Assembly (NCBI RefSeq): GCF_000719515.1
Contig: NZ_JOGR01000011.1
Location: 1-64,000 of the forward strand
Direction of reading: 5' to 3'
Length of the DNA stretch: 64,000 nucleotides
Source: Glycomyces sp. NRRL B-16210
GTDB taxonomy: Bacteria > Actinomycetota > Actinomycetes > Mycobacteriales > Micromonosporaceae
Under the pieces are notes generated by a model that had not been told where the DNA came from, did no database searches, and saw only the letters and a program-made list of their open reading frames with translations. The number at the start of each line of letters is the position of its first letter. Position 1 is the first letter of the stretch. Of the stretch, positions 52,846-62,847 are shown in pieces. Made by a program: the position numbers and the translations under genes.

Positions 52846-53337
52846 GTGAGGCTGACGCTCCAGACGGCCGCAGACACCCACGAGTTCGGTCTGCGCCTGG
52901 CCGCGCTGCTGCGCGCGGGCGACCTGGTGATCCTCACCGGTCCGCTCGGGGCCGGGAAGACCGCTCTTACGCAGGGGATCGGCGCCGGGCTCGGCGTCGA
53001 GGGGCGCATCACGAGCCCGACGTTCGTGATCGCCCGTTCGCACCGCGCCGGCGAGGCGGGGGTGCCGCTGGTCCATGTCGACGCCTACCGGCTCGAGCAC
53101 TTGGACGAGTTGGACGACCTCGACCTGGACGCCGACGTGGAGGCGGCCGTGACGGTCGTCGAGTGGGGCGCCGGCCTGGCCGAGCGCCTCGCCGAGTCGC
53201 ACCTGGAGATCGCGATCGAAAGGCGCTCGGCCGGTGATGAGGGCGGGGAGTCCCGCGAGGCGGTGCTGCACGCGCGCGGCGGCGACTGGGCCGTTCGATT
53301 GGCCTCGCTCGGGTTGCCGGTGGGTGCGGCCGCATGA
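52846..53337 (+). CDS. tsaE: tRNA threonylcarbamoyladenosine biosynthesis ATPase TsaE
   Basis: The 163-residue P-loop protein has Walker A GPLGAGKTALTQG, the SPTFVIARSH motif and HVDAYRLEHLDELDDLDLD. TsaE works with TsaB and TsaD in making the t6A37 modification of ANN-decoding tRNAs. GTG start at 52846 with GGAGGAG upstream. Its stop overlaps the tsaB start by 4 bp (ATGA). Confidence 0.94.
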   Translation: MRLTLQTAADTHEFGLRLAALLRAGDLVILTGPLGAGKTALTQGIGAGLGVEGRITSPTFVIARSHRAGEAGVPLVHVDAYRLEHLDELDDLDLDADVEAAVTVVEWGAGLAERLAESHLEIAIERRSAGDEGGESREAVLHARGGDWAVRLASLGLPVGAAA

Positions 53338-53993
53338 GGGTCCTCGCGCTCGACACCTCCACCAGCGCCGTCCAGGCCGCACTGGTCGACCTCGACGACG
53401 ACGAGCTGTTCCTGACCTCGTTCCGCCGGGAGATCGACGGGCGCGGGCACGTGGAGAAGCTCGCGCCGTTCATCGAGGGCTGCCTGGCCGATGCCGGGAA
53501 GACCGCCGGGGACGTCGAAGCGGTGGTCGCGGGGATCGGGCCGGGTCCGTTCACGGGCCTGCGCGTCGGGATGGTGACCGCGGCGGCGTTCGCCGACGGG
53601 GCGGGAATCCCGGTGTACGGGGTCTGCTCGCTCGACGGCATCGGCGGCAACACGCGGGGCCGGGCGCTGGCGGCGACCGACGCGCGGCGCAAGGAGATCT
53701 ACTGGGCCGTGTACGAAGACGGCGTGCGCGAGGGCGAGCCGCAGGTGTCCAAGCCCGCGGAGCTGCCCGAGTGGGTCTCGGGCAGCGGCGGCGCCGACTA
53801 CGCGATCGGCGAGGGCGCGAGCAGGTACGCCGAACAGCTCTCGGTGCCCGCCGAGACCGTGCCGGTGTACCCGGACCTGGTCAAACTCGTCGAGCTGGCC
53901 GCGCCGCGGCTGCTGTCTGGGGCGCCGAGCGAGCAGTTGACGCCGTTGTACCTGCGTCGCCCTGACGCACAGCCGGCCGCGCCTCGGGACTGA
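53334..53993 (+). CDS. tsaB: TsaB, t6A biosynthesis factor
   Basis: The 219-residue ASKHA-fold protein is an inactive paralogue and partner of TsaD. It has RVLALDTSTSAVQAAL at the N-terminus and GIGPGPFTGLRVGMVTAAAFA. The family lacks the catalytic metal site of TsaD and acts as a scaffold. It is coupled to tsaE by ATGA; rimI follows after about 30 bp. Confidence 0.94.
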   Translation: MRVLALDTSTSAVQAALVDLDDDELFLTSFRREIDGRGHVEKLAPFIEGCLADAGKTAGDVEAVVAGIGPGPFTGLRVGMVTAAAFADGAGIPVYGVCSLDGIGGNTRGRALAATDARRKEIYWAVYEDGVREGEPQVSKPAELPEWVSGSGGADYAIGEGASRYAEQLSVPAETVPVYPDLVKLVELAAPRLLSGAPSEQLTPLYLRRPDAQPAAPRD

Positions 53994-54024
53994 TCGCCCC
54001 CGCGGCGTGCTACAGCTTGAAGCG

Positions 54025-54485
54025 ATGAACGAGCACTTGCGGATCGACCGGCTGCGCTGGTGGCACCTGCCCGAGGTCGCGCGGATGGAGACGGCGATCT
54101 TCGGCCCCGAGGCCTGGAGCGAGGGCATCCTGTGGACCGAGCTCTCGGCCGGGAACGACTACCGGGCCGTCTTCGACGACGACACCGGCCGCGACGACGC
54201 CGCGATCGCCGGTTACATGGGGATCGCGCTGGGCGACACCGAGGCGTGGATCAACAACATCGCCGTCGACGCGGCGTACCGTCGCCGGGGGATCGCCCGG
54301 ATGCTCATGGACGACGCCCTGGCGCGCTCGCGCGCCGCCGGCGCCAAGGCCGTGTACCTGGAGGTCGCGGTCGACAACGTTCCGGCGCAGCGCCTGTACG
54401 ACGCCTACGGCTTCTACGGCATCGGGGTGCGCAAGAACTACTACCAGCACACCGGCACCGACGCCGCCGTGATGAGGATGGACCT

Positions 54486-54489
<4 letters not shown>
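54025..54489 (+). CDS. rimI: Ribosomal protein S18 alanine N-acetyltransferase RimI
   Basis: The 154-residue GNAT enzyme acetylates the N-terminal alanine of ribosomal protein S18 in model bacteria. It has the acetyl-CoA motif VDAAYRRRGIARMLMDDA and the RimI-type segment LEVAVDNVPAQRLYDAYGFYGIGVRKNYY. Location between tsaB and tsaD is the usual one. ATG 54025 is chosen; a GTG at 54007 adds six residues. Its stop overlaps the proposed tsaD TTG start. Confidence 0.9.
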
Positions 54490-55562
<1,073 letters not shown>

Positions 55563-55639
55563 CGAACGGCGCTCCTCCCACGCGCCACACGCGTACGATT
55601 GCGCGGCAACGACCACACGCGCAAAGGAAGGGGACCGGC

Positions 55640-55870
55640 ATGGCCGACAAGCCCAAGGGACCGACCTCGTACTTCCCGTCGATCGAGGAGCGGTACGGCC
55701 GCCCGATCGCCGACTGGCTCAAGGACCTCGACGCGAGCGGCCTCACCGGCCACAAGGCCCTCGTGGACTGGCTCAAGTCCGAGCACGGGCTCGGGCACGG
55801 CCACGCCAACGCCCTCGTCGCCTACCGCGCCGACCCCGGCAAGTACGCCGAGTACCCCGGCGCGGCATGA
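55640..55870 (+). CDS. DUF4287 domain protein
   Basis: The 76-residue protein consists almost entirely of the DUF4287 motif: SYFPSIEERYGRPIADWLKDL, then GHKALVDWLKSEHGLGHGHANALVAY. This is a small helical domain common in actinobacteria and sometimes fused to DUF5655. Function unknown. The ATG at 55640 has AAGGAAGG upstream. It lies 77 bp after tsaD and may have its own promoter. Confidence 0.88.
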   Translation: MADKPKGPTSYFPSIEERYGRPIADWLKDLDASGLTGHKALVDWLKSEHGLGHGHANALVAYRADPGKYAEYPGAA

Positions 55871-56099
55871 CGACCGGCCGAACCGCCTTCGCGCCCGCCT
55901 CCCGGCGGCGGCGAACGCGGCCCGGCAGGATTTTACCGAGTCGTTATTGCGGTGATGGGTTCGGAAATGTGGCAGAAGTGTCGAGTTTCCGACATCCCGA
56001 CGCCACACGAGGATCTTCCGACCCAACGGACACAATGGTATTCACCAGTTACGGCATGTGTTGCGTTGCGCCCGAGCGGGGTACCGATACCTTGAGGCA

Positions 56100-56750
56100 A
56101 TGTCGAAGCTGGAGAGGCAAGGACGCCCCGATTCGAAGCCCCGCCGCCGCGGCGGTGCCATTTTTTTCGGCACCGCCCTGGCGGTCCTGGCCCTCACCGC
56201 GGTGGTGGCATGGCAGTCCGAGCTCTTCGGGCTCGTGAACCGGGAACCGCAGTGGGAGGTCCTCTACACCGAGCGGAGCCTGACGCTCGAACCCACCGGC
56301 GCGAACCTCGACGGTGGCCGCGACTGCTGGTGGGAGGCGATCGACCTCGACGCCTCCGGCGAGATCAGCGTCCAGCCGTCCTTCGAGGGCGACCCCGGCG
56401 CGGGAGCCCGGACCGACCTCGCCTGGTGGTACTGCATCGACGAGGAGCTCCAGCAGCCCCAGATCCGGTTCCTCACCGGCAGGGACGCCGACGGCGTCTG
56501 GATGCGCGGCGCGGGGCTGTACACCATCGACACCTGCACCAGGAGCCTCGAAGGCGACAACTCCGAGCAGATCCTCGAAGCCCCCCTCGCCGACCTGAAC
56601 GACCAGGGCGTCAGGACCGGCTCGGCCGTGTGCGTGCGCACCACCGCGGGCAACGTGGCGCGGGTGATGCTGACCGACATCAGCGTCAGCGACACCGAGG
56701 TCGACCGGCGGTTCTCCTTCCTGGTCACCCTGTGGCAGCGCACCGACTGA
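56100..56750 (+). CDS. Hypothetical single-pass membrane protein
   Basis: The 216-residue protein has a basic N-terminus (KPRRRGG), one transmembrane helix at about residues 20-42 and an extracytoplasmic domain with four cysteines (DCWWEA, WWYCIDEE, TCTRSLEG, VCVRTT), which may form two disulfides. I do not recognise the family. The ATG at 56100 is favoured by GAGG 4 bases upstream; the frame from 56058 lacks a ribosome site. The 229 bp ahead of it contain no other gene. Confidence 0.65.
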   Translation: MSKLERQGRPDSKPRRRGGAIFFGTALAVLALTAVVAWQSELFGLVNREPQWEVLYTERSLTLEPTGANLDGGRDCWWEAIDLDASGEISVQPSFEGDPGAGARTDLAWWYCIDEELQQPQIRFLTGRDADGVWMRGAGLYTIDTCTRSLEGDNSEQILEAPLADLNDQGVRTGSAVCVRTTAGNVARVMLTDISVSDTEVDRRFSFLVTLWQRTD

Positions 56751-56805
56751 CCCGAGCGCCGGAGGGCGGGCCGCATCGGCACGGGCCCAAGGCGATCGAG
56801 GAGCG

Positions 56806-57684
56806 ATGACGCGGCCGCGGGCCGGGCCGATCGGCCGCGTCCGCGTCCTCAGCACCGGCACGGTCGCGATCCGTCCCGAGCAGATCGGCCCCACCCGCAA
56901 GCCGGTCCTGTGGTGGCTGCTCACCTCCACCGAGTGGACCGCGCCCAAGCCGGTCAACGTCTTCGTCGTCGAGCACCGGGAAGGCCTGGTGCTCTTCGAC
57001 ACCGGCCAGGACCGCGCCTCGGTCACCGACCCCGGCTACTTCCCCTCCGGCCCCGCCGGCCTGATCTACTCCCGCATCGCCAAGCCGCGCATGGACACCG
57101 GCGACACCCTCCCCGCCCGGCTCGCCGAACTCGGCCACGACACCGGCGACGTGCGGCGCGTCGTCCTCTCCCACCTCCACCACGACCACATCGGCGGCCT
57201 CCCCCACCTCGGCCACGCCCAGATCCACGCGGCCCGAGCCGAACTCGACTCCCTGGCCCGGCCCTTCCCGCGGGCCCGAGGCCTGCTGCCCGATCGCATC
57301 GACCTGCCGGGGCTGCAATGGAAACCGATCGACTTCGCGCCGATCGACGATCCAGGGGCGGCCCCGTTCACCACCGGACTCGACCTCTACGGCGACGGCT
57401 CGATCCTCCTGCTGCCCACCCCGGGCCACACCCCCGGATCGACGTCGATGCTCGTGCGCCGACCCGGTCGCCGCCCGCTCCTGATGGTCGGCGACCTCAC
57501 CTTCGACGCCGCGCGCCTCGCCGCCGGGATTCCCACCGGTACCGGCGACAAGCGCCGGTCGGCCCGCACCGCCGCGAACGTGGCCGCGCTCCGGGCCCGC
57601 CTCCCCGGACTGACCGTTCTCGCCGCGCACGACCCGGACGCGGCCGCCCTCCTGGAACAGGCCGAGCAGCCCTATAGAGATTGA
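56806..57684 (+). CDS. Metallo-beta-lactamase-fold hydrolase, N-acyl homoserine lactonase-like
   Basis: The 292-residue cytosolic enzyme has the metal motif SHLHHDHIGG with His123, His125, Asp127 and His128. Further metal ligands lie in TPGHTPGS and in VGDLTFD, and the closing His in LAAHDPDA. The arrangement and the N-terminal NVFVVEHREGLVLFDTG resemble the AiiA-type quorum-quenching lactonases. The true substrate could be another lactone or ester. ATG start. A weak hairpin follows at 57807-57826. Confidence 0.82.
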   Translation: MTRPRAGPIGRVRVLSTGTVAIRPEQIGPTRKPVLWWLLTSTEWTAPKPVNVFVVEHREGLVLFDTGQDRASVTDPGYFPSGPAGLIYSRIAKPRMDTGDTLPARLAELGHDTGDVRRVVLSHLHHDHIGGLPHLGHAQIHAARAELDSLARPFPRARGLLPDRIDLPGLQWKPIDFAPIDDPGAAPFTTGLDLYGDGSILLLPTPGHTPGSTSMLVRRPGRRPLLMVGDLTFDAARLAAGIPTGTGDKRRSARTAANVAALRARLPGLTVLAAHDPDAAALLEQAEQPYRD

Positions 57685-58174
57685 GGATGCCAAGCGGCCC
57701 TGAACGATGCGCCCGATCGAAAGCGGACTTTCCCGCTCCCGGAAGGACCGTCCGAGCCGAACGCCCGCTATCGCCGCGATGCCACCGGCCATCTTGGTAT
57801 CTACTGTGGAGTCCCGAGGGACTCCAAACTCTTCTTGCAGTAGTCCATCCTGCACTTCGGAACGGAGACGAATTGATCATTTTCGTTGCGGGTGAGATGA
57901 AAACGCAGGTCAAGCGGGTCTTCAGGGCGCTGAAAAACCGGGCCGCACCCCAAAACGATCATGCTTTTGCAGGCCGGGGGTTGCGAAGTCCTCACCGAAA
58001 CGGTTAACTGTGCGTACGAGTTCACACCACGCAATATCGTGTAATACCGCCGCAGACCGGGTCGACCCTCCCGGTGCGGCACCTTAAGGCCCTCATGGCG
58101 GCCTACGTCACACACCTCATATCGAAGCCCTTACGCCCGATGTCTGCTGATCCGATGTGAGCTGCGAAAGGCAT
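57685..58174. other. Intergenic stretch between lactonase-like and GPP34 genes
   Basis: These 490 bp show one hairpin TGGAGTCC/GGACTCCA (57807-57814 with 57819-57826, loop CGAG), which may terminate the upstream gene. The region is less G+C-rich than its surroundings. Short frames exist on both strands without ribosome sites or known motifs. The GPP34 promoter should lie at its right end. Confidence 0.5.
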
Positions 58175-58918
58175 ATGAATCCACCCCGAGAAAACCCGTA
58201 CGGCACCCCTGCGGGCGACGACCACAATGCCGCCAGGCCCCGCAGGGACCCCCAGGCGGCGAACATGCCGACGTTCGAACTCACCGACGAACTCGTCCTC
58301 TGCTGCCTCGACCAGGTGTCGTGGCGGCCGATCGTGCGCCCGAGGATCATCGGACTCGGCCTCGCCGCCTGCGTGATCGGCCAGCTCGTCGCCTTCGGCA
58401 AAGTGGAGCTGGTCGAGCGCAAGCTCCACCTCTCCTACGTCGCCCAGCCCCCCACCACCGTGCTCATGCTCGAAGTGTGGGAGGCGATCAAGGGCGAGTA
58501 CACCCCGCAGCCGCTCAAGACCTGGCTTCAGTACCTCTCCGAGCACGGCGCCGGCACCGGCGAACTCTTCCAGCGCGTCATCGGGCGCATGGCCTCCCGG
58601 GGCCTGATCACCATCGAGCGGCAAGGAGTCCTCAACCGCCGCACCGCGTACATGCCCCTCAACCCCACCGCCGCCGCATGGCCCTACGTGCGACTCCGCC
58701 AGCGGCTCAACCGCCACGACCTCGACCTCCCCAGTGGACGCGACGCGTTCATGATCGGGCTGCTGTCGCGCATGGGTTTCGGCGACCGTTTCGTCGATGC
58801 CGCACAAGGGCGCTCGCGCCTGGACGCGGTGGTCGGAGAGCTCGATCCCCCGGTACTGGAGATCCTCGACAACCTCGACGTCCTCGTCGCCAAAGCCGCC
58901 ATGACACAGCGCCCCTGA
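58175..58918 (+). CDS. GPP34-family phosphoinositide-binding-like protein
   Basis: The 247-residue bacterial homologue of Golgi phosphoprotein 3 (GOLPH3) has the features LTDELVLCCLD near the N-terminus and LGLAACVIGQLVAFGKVEL. Also typical are LIxxGxI-like GLITIERQGVLNRRTAYMPLNP and the C-terminal DLPSGRDAFMIGLLSRMGF. In eukaryotes the fold binds PI4P and anchors glycosyltransferases; actinobacteria carry many uncharacterised copies. It is first in an operon with an APC permease (38 bp downstream) and an acetyltransferase. The ATG 58175 is preceded by AAAGG. Confidence 0.87.
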   Translation: MNPPRENPYGTPAGDDHNAARPRRDPQAANMPTFELTDELVLCCLDQVSWRPIVRPRIIGLGLAACVIGQLVAFGKVELVERKLHLSYVAQPPTTVLMLEVWEAIKGEYTPQPLKTWLQYLSEHGAGTGELFQRVIGRMASRGLITIERQGVLNRRTAYMPLNPTAAAWPYVRLRQRLNRHDLDLPSGRDAFMIGLLSRMGFGDRFVDAAQGRSRLDAVVGELDPPVLEILDNLDVLVAKAAMTQRP

Positions 58919-58956
58919 GAATCCCGAAGAACCCTATCCAAGAAGGGGATACCCCT

Positions 58957-60453
58957 GTGTCCATCACCCAACAACAACCGAGGGTCGGCTCCATCGCCGA
59001 TCAGCTCGCGGCCGACAAGCTAGGGGTCATGGGCCTCTTGCACTTCTCCCTGACGGCCGCCACCCCCCTCACCGTGATCGCCGGCGTCACCGTCACCGGC
59101 TGGGCGCTCACCGGTCAGATCGGCATCCCGGTCGCCTTCGCCGCCATCGGCGCCATCCTGGTCCTGTTCTCCGTCGGCTACACCACCATGGCCCGCCACA
59201 TCTCCAACGCCGGCGCCTTCTACGCCTTCGCCGCCCGCGGCGGCTCCCCCGCCGTCGGCGTCGCCGCCGCCTTGGTCGCACTCGTCGCCTACGCCGCACT
59301 CTCCTTGGGCCTGTACGGACTCGTCGGCGTCGCCGCCGCGCCGCTCATCGAGACCTGGACCGGCTGGGCCGCGCCCTGGTGGGTGCCGGCGGCCGCGATG
59401 TGGCTGCTCGTCAGCATCCTCGGCACCCGCGCGGTGGACCTGAACAGCAAGTTCCTCGCGGTCCTGCTCGCCCTCGAAATGGCCCTCATCGTCGTCTTCA
59501 GCATCTCGAACCTCGGCAACCCGTTCGAGGGGACCTACCACTTCGAGGCCCTCGACCCGACCCTGCTGTTCACGTCCATATCGGGTGCGCTGCTGGTCCT
59601 GGGCTTCCTCGGCATGATCGGCGTCGAGATGCCGACGGTGTACGCCGAGGAGAGCAAGAACCCCAAGCGGACCGTGCGCATCGCGACCGTCCTCGCCATC
59701 GTGATCCTTGCGGTCATGTACACGATCGCCTCCTGGTCGATGACCGTCGCCGTCGGCCCCGACAACATCGTCGCCGCCGCGAGGGAACTCGACCTCGGCG
59801 TGTTCTTCGGCCTCATCGAGACCCAGATGGGCGCCTCGGTGGCGACCGCCGCCGAAGTGCTGCTGGTGACCAGCGTGGTCGCGGCCGCGATCTCCTTCCA
59901 CAACACGGTGTCGCGCTACGCGTTCGCGCTCGGGCGCGAGAACGTGCTCCCGACCGCGCTGGGCCGCACCTCCCCCCGCACCGGCGCCCCCATGCGCGCC
60001 TCCCTGGTGCAGTCCGCGCTCGCCCTCGTGGTGCTCGTGGTCTACGCCGTCGCCGGGCTCGACCCGATGATCGACTTGTTCTACCTGTTCGGCACCTCCG
60101 GCGGCGTCGGCATCCTCATCCTCATCACCGTCGTCTCCGCGGCCGTGGTCAAGTACTTCGCGCGCGACCTGCGCGGCGAGTCCTCCTGGAGCGCCCGCTG
60201 GGCGCCGGCGCTGTCGACGGTGCTGCTCGTCGCCGTCACCGTGGCCGCCATCGCGTCCTTCGCCGACCTGCTCGGCGTCGGACCGGACTCGCCGCTGCCG
60301 ACCGTGGTCCTGGTCGTCTACGCGGTCGTCGCGGTCATCGGCGTCCTGTGGGGCCTGGTGCTGCGGTCGAGCCGGCCCGAGCAGTACCGGCGCATCGGCT
60401 CCGGCCCGAGCACCGAGGTCGAGGAGGAGGCCCCAGTGGGTGGTCGGCCGTGA
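58957..60453 (+). CDS. APC-superfamily amino acid permease
   Basis: The 498-residue transporter has twelve predicted membrane helices. The first helix contains the broken-helix region LHFSLTAATPLTVIAG, and later segments include LGFLGMIGVEMPTVYAEESKNPKRTV, the conserved loop of APC transporters. The family imports amino acids or polyamines; the substrate is not readable. The GTG at 58957 has AAGGGGAT upstream; the open frame further 5' is the GPP34 shadow. It shares GTGA with the next gene, so translation is coupled. Confidence 0.9.
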   Translation: MSITQQQPRVGSIADQLAADKLGVMGLLHFSLTAATPLTVIAGVTVTGWALTGQIGIPVAFAAIGAILVLFSVGYTTMARHISNAGAFYAFAARGGSPAVGVAAALVALVAYAALSLGLYGLVGVAAAPLIETWTGWAAPWWVPAAAMWLLVSILGTRAVDLNSKFLAVLLALEMALIVVFSISNLGNPFEGTYHFEALDPTLLFTSISGALLVLGFLGMIGVEMPTVYAEESKNPKRTVRIATVLAIVILAVMYTIASWSMTVAVGPDNIVAAARELDLGVFFGLIETQMGASVATAAEVLLVTSVVAAAISFHNTVSRYAFALGRENVLPTALGRTSPRTGAPMRASLVQSALALVVLVVYAVAGLDPMIDLFYLFGTSGGVGILILITVVSAAVVKYFARDLRGESSWSARWAPALSTVLLVAVTVAAIASFADLLGVGPDSPLPTVVLVVYAVVAVIGVLWGLVLRSSRPEQYRRIGSGPSTEVEEEAPVGGRP

Positions 60454-61064
60454 ACGGCGTGATCGTCGAGACCGACCACACCGGCCCGAGCGGGCCGATC
60501 GCGGCGCGGATCGCCGACTCGTTCAAGGACCTCGCGGTCGCCGAATGGCTCGTGCCCGGCAACGTGGACGAGCGCCGCCGGATCATGGCCGGCCAGTTCG
60601 AGATGCTCGTCGGCCCGGCCCTGGACGGGTACGGCCACGTCGACGTCGCGGTGGACCTCACCGGGAGCCTGCTCGGCGTGACCGTCTGGCTCGACTTCAA
60701 CGGCGGCCACTTCCCGGCGCCGGTGTTCTACGAGGAGCGGCTGGCGGAATTGTGCGGCGCCCACCTGCCGCGCTTCCAGGCCCTGGACGAGGCCTTCGGG
60801 CGCCACCACCCCGACCCGGCCGAGCGGCCCCACCTGCATCTGGCGTTCTGCGCGGTCGATCCGGAGCGCCAGTCGAAGGGGATCGGGACGCTGCTGCTCC
60901 AGCGGGGGATCGAGCGGCTCGACAAGCTCGGCGGCGCCGCCTATGTGGAGGCGGCGAACAAGGAGCTGACCGAATGGTACGGCCAGTACGGCTTCGCGAG
61001 CCGCGAACCGCTGGACCTGCCCGGCGGCCCGCAGATGTATCCGATGTGGAGGGACAAGCGCTAG
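60450..61064 (+). CDS. GNAT-family N-acetyltransferase
   Basis: The 204-residue acetyltransferase has a helical N-terminal part (IADSFKDLAVAEWLVP), then the acetyl-CoA motif VDPERQSKGIGTLLLQRG and the end motif ANKELTEWYGQYGFASREPL. It resembles GNATs of the puromycin/amine-acetylating group. The 4-bp overlap with the permease suggests that it modifies the imported compound. GTG start. The strong hairpin at 61089 ends the operon. Confidence 0.87.
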   Translation: MNGVIVETDHTGPSGPIAARIADSFKDLAVAEWLVPGNVDERRRIMAGQFEMLVGPALDGYGHVDVAVDLTGSLLGVTVWLDFNGGHFPAPVFYEERLAELCGAHLPRFQALDEAFGRHHPDPAERPHLHLAFCAVDPERQSKGIGTLLLQRGIERLDKLGGAAYVEAANKELTEWYGQYGFASREPLDLPGGPQMYPMWRDKR

Positions 61065-61088
61065 GCGCCGTCCCGTGATGAACGAACC

Positions 61089-61120
61089 CCTCGGCGGGCG
61101 CCTGAAGGCGCCCGCCGAGG
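61089..61120. terminator. Bidirectional terminator
   Basis: Perfect 14-bp stem (61089-61102 with 61107-61120) with a TGAA loop, between the convergent acetyltransferase and the SUKH-4-like gene. Confidence 0.88.
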
Positions 61121-61123
61121 CCG

Positions 61124-61642
61124 TCACGAAGCCAGTTGAGCGAACACCATCGGCCACCAGGCCTCGTCGTCGAACGCGTTCGGATCGATGCCCCGGAGCG
61201 TGGCCTTGAGCGCCTCGGCGCGCTCGGCCCGGCCCTGCTTGCCCTCGTCCTGCTCGACGAAGACCGCGAAGCGGTAGAGGAACTCGACGAACGACCGGTA
61301 GTCGGAGTTCACGCCCTGGATGTCGTTGTCGACCAGGTCGAACTGGAGGATCTCGCCCGAAGCGGGGTCGAGGACGTAGAGCAGGTCCTTGTTCTCGGCC
61401 ACCGCGCCCACGACGACGAGCCGGACGTCGAGCTTGCCGTTCTCGGTGGTCAGCTGGATGGTGTCGAACAGCTTGATCTCACCGGTCAGGTAGCCGGTGT
61501 ACACGATGGCGACGTCGAGGGGGACCTCGTCCCCCGGCGGCAGGCTCGGTGCCGTGATCCCGTCGGCGAGCCAGCGGTCACGTGGGTAGGGGACCATTTC
61601 GTCTTCGTCCCAAAGCGAACGAAATCGCGGGTCGGCCGCCAT
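61124..61642 (-). CDS. SUKH-4-like putative immunity protein
   Basis: The 172-residue soluble acidic protein has a C-terminal half NDIQGVNSDYRSFVEFLYRFAVFVE that matches the SUKH-4 immunity family pattern. ILQFDLVDN precedes it, in place of the family's GxVxxxD strand. SUKH proteins neutralise nuclease toxins of polymorphic toxin systems. It is the last gene of the leftward toxin locus, 81 bp after another SUKH-like gene. ATG start at 61642. Confidence 0.65.
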   Translation of the reverse strand: MAADPRFRSLWDEDEMVPYPRDRWLADGITAPSLPPGDEVPLDVAIVYTGYLTGEIKLFDTIQLTTENGKLDVRLVVVGAVAENKDLLYVLDPASGEILQFDLVDNDIQGVNSDYRSFVEFLYRFAVFVEQDEGKQGRAERAEALKATLRGIDPNAFDDEAWWPMVFAQLAS

Positions 61643-61723
61643 TGCGCATTCCTCTCCCAGGCTTCACGGAACTTAACACATTCGCCGTTGACCTGCGGGT
61701 ACGGGTTTCCGAGGCGAGCGGCC

Positions 61724-62242
61724 TCAGGTGATCCGCCCCAGCAGGTCACGCCATTCATCGGTCTGGTCCGGCGCCGCGGCGCTCTCGAATCCGATGACCC
61801 GATCGATCAGTTCGGGGTACTTCGGCCCGAACACGTACTCGTCGAAGAAGCCGAACGGGTCGCGCGTGGTGAACACGGGTTCGAGCTCGTCCTCGTCGTC
61901 GTCCTCGTCGGCGAACATCAGGTCGTCGCCGTCCCAAATGGACAACTCCTCGGTCGCGACGTCGAGCCGGACGGGGAACGAGTAGCAGATGATCCCCAGC
62001 CGGAGCTCCTCTGTGCGCCGAGTCTCGCTGAGGCCCTTGACGAGCTCCTCGTACGGGTGGAACCACAGCAGCCGGGTGGTCAGCCCGTCGCACAGGCGCT
62101 GCACCCGGGCCAGCGACTCGGGGTACCAGGAGAGCGGGCTCCGCTCCAGCGGCGGGCCGATCAAGTGCGCCCACCCGTCGCGGTCGAGGACGTCGGTGTG
62201 CTCGCGGCACCACTGAACACGCTCGGGAAACTGCATGGTCAA
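61724..62242 (-). CDS. SUKH/SMI1-like putative immunity protein
   Basis: This acidic 172-residue protein begins MTMQFPERVQWCREHTDVLD, has a Trp/Leu-rich first half and an Asp/Glu run (DEDDDEDELE), and ends FGFFDEYVFGPKYPELIDRVIGFE, reminiscent of SMI1/KNR4 (SUKH) proteins. Its start overlaps the nuclease stop by 4 bp (ATG at 62242, toxin end 62239). Tight coupling to the toxin gene makes it the prime candidate immunity gene. Family assignment is from pattern only. Confidence 0.6.
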   Translation of the reverse strand: MTMQFPERVQWCREHTDVLDRDGWAHLIGPPLERSPLSWYPESLARVQRLCDGLTTRLLWFHPYEELVKGLSETRRTEELRLGIICYSFPVRLDVATEELSIWDGDDLMFADEDDDEDELEPVFTTRDPFGFFDEYVFGPKYPELIDRVIGFESAAAPDQTDEWRDLLGRIT

Positions 62243-62847
62243 TCGACGATCCTGACTATCACGGGCGTCCCGTACTCGACGCCTGCCTGGTCCATGGCGT
62301 ACTTGAGGTCCTTACCGATCTTCCGTTGAGTATAAGCGTCCTCCCAGCTCAGGTTCGACGCATTGTCGGGGCCGCCGAGCTGGAGCTCGTGGATGTGGTC
62401 GGGGTCCTGCCCCATCCCCTTGCTGCCCTCGCTGCCCTTGGGCGGGTCCATGACCGCGTATTTGCGCCGGACCTCCGCCTGGGCCGCGGGATCGCCGGTG
62501 TGCTTCGCGGTCTCGCGGTTGATCGTCTCCTCGCGGTGCTTGCTGGTGACGCTGCGGTCCCGGGGGTTGACGTAGTCCCCGTCCTGGCCCTTGCGCTTGG
62601 GCACCTTGTGCCGCACCAGCTTGCCCTCCGACCCGAGCTTCTCGAGCGCCCTGGCCTTCCGGTCGAACGTGCGCTTCGACATCCCGCGGGTGCGGCGCAG
62701 CTCGATGACCACCGGGTCCTTGCCGTTGTTCTTCGCCCCGCCCTTGGCGGTGCGGAACACCTTGACGTCGTCGAGGGTCGCTGCCACGACCCTCGCGCAC
62801 CTCTGGTTGTGCGCCTTGCGGTTCCGCGCCTTCCGTGCCCTAGCCAT
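62239..62847 (-). CDS. HNH-type nuclease toxin encoded separately from its trafficking module
   Basis: The 202-residue protein is strongly basic at the N-terminus (MARARKARNRKAHNQ). It carries the C-terminal motif DPDHIHELQLGG (Asp150, His151), then DNASNL (Asn162, Asn165), the pattern of HNH/Tox-HNH nuclease effectors of polymorphic toxins. In most systems this domain is the C-terminus of a long secreted protein; here it is a separate gene. Its ATG overlaps the upstream trafficking gene by 8 bp (62840-62847) and its end overlaps the putative immunity gene by 4 bp. Confidence 0.7.
   Translation of the reverse strand: MARARKARNRKAHNQRCARVVAATLDDVKVFRTAKGGAKNNGKDPVVIELRRTRGMSKRTFDRKARALEKLGSEGKLVRHKVPKRKGQDGDYVNPRDRSVTSKHREETINRETAKHTGDPAAQAEVRRKYAVMDPPKGSEGSKGMGQDPDHIHELQLGGPDNASNLSWEDAYTQRKIGKDLKYAMDQAGVEYGTPVIVRIVD

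Noticed and set aside
55959..55993. Inverted repeat TCGGAAA...TTTCCGA upstream of 56100
   Set aside because: A 7-bp arm pair with a long loop and no context; within chance expectation.
62840..62847. Programmed frameshift joining the CpnT-N-like and HNH genes
   Set aside because: No slippery heptamer or downstream pseudoknot is visible, and the toxin ORF has its own ATG.
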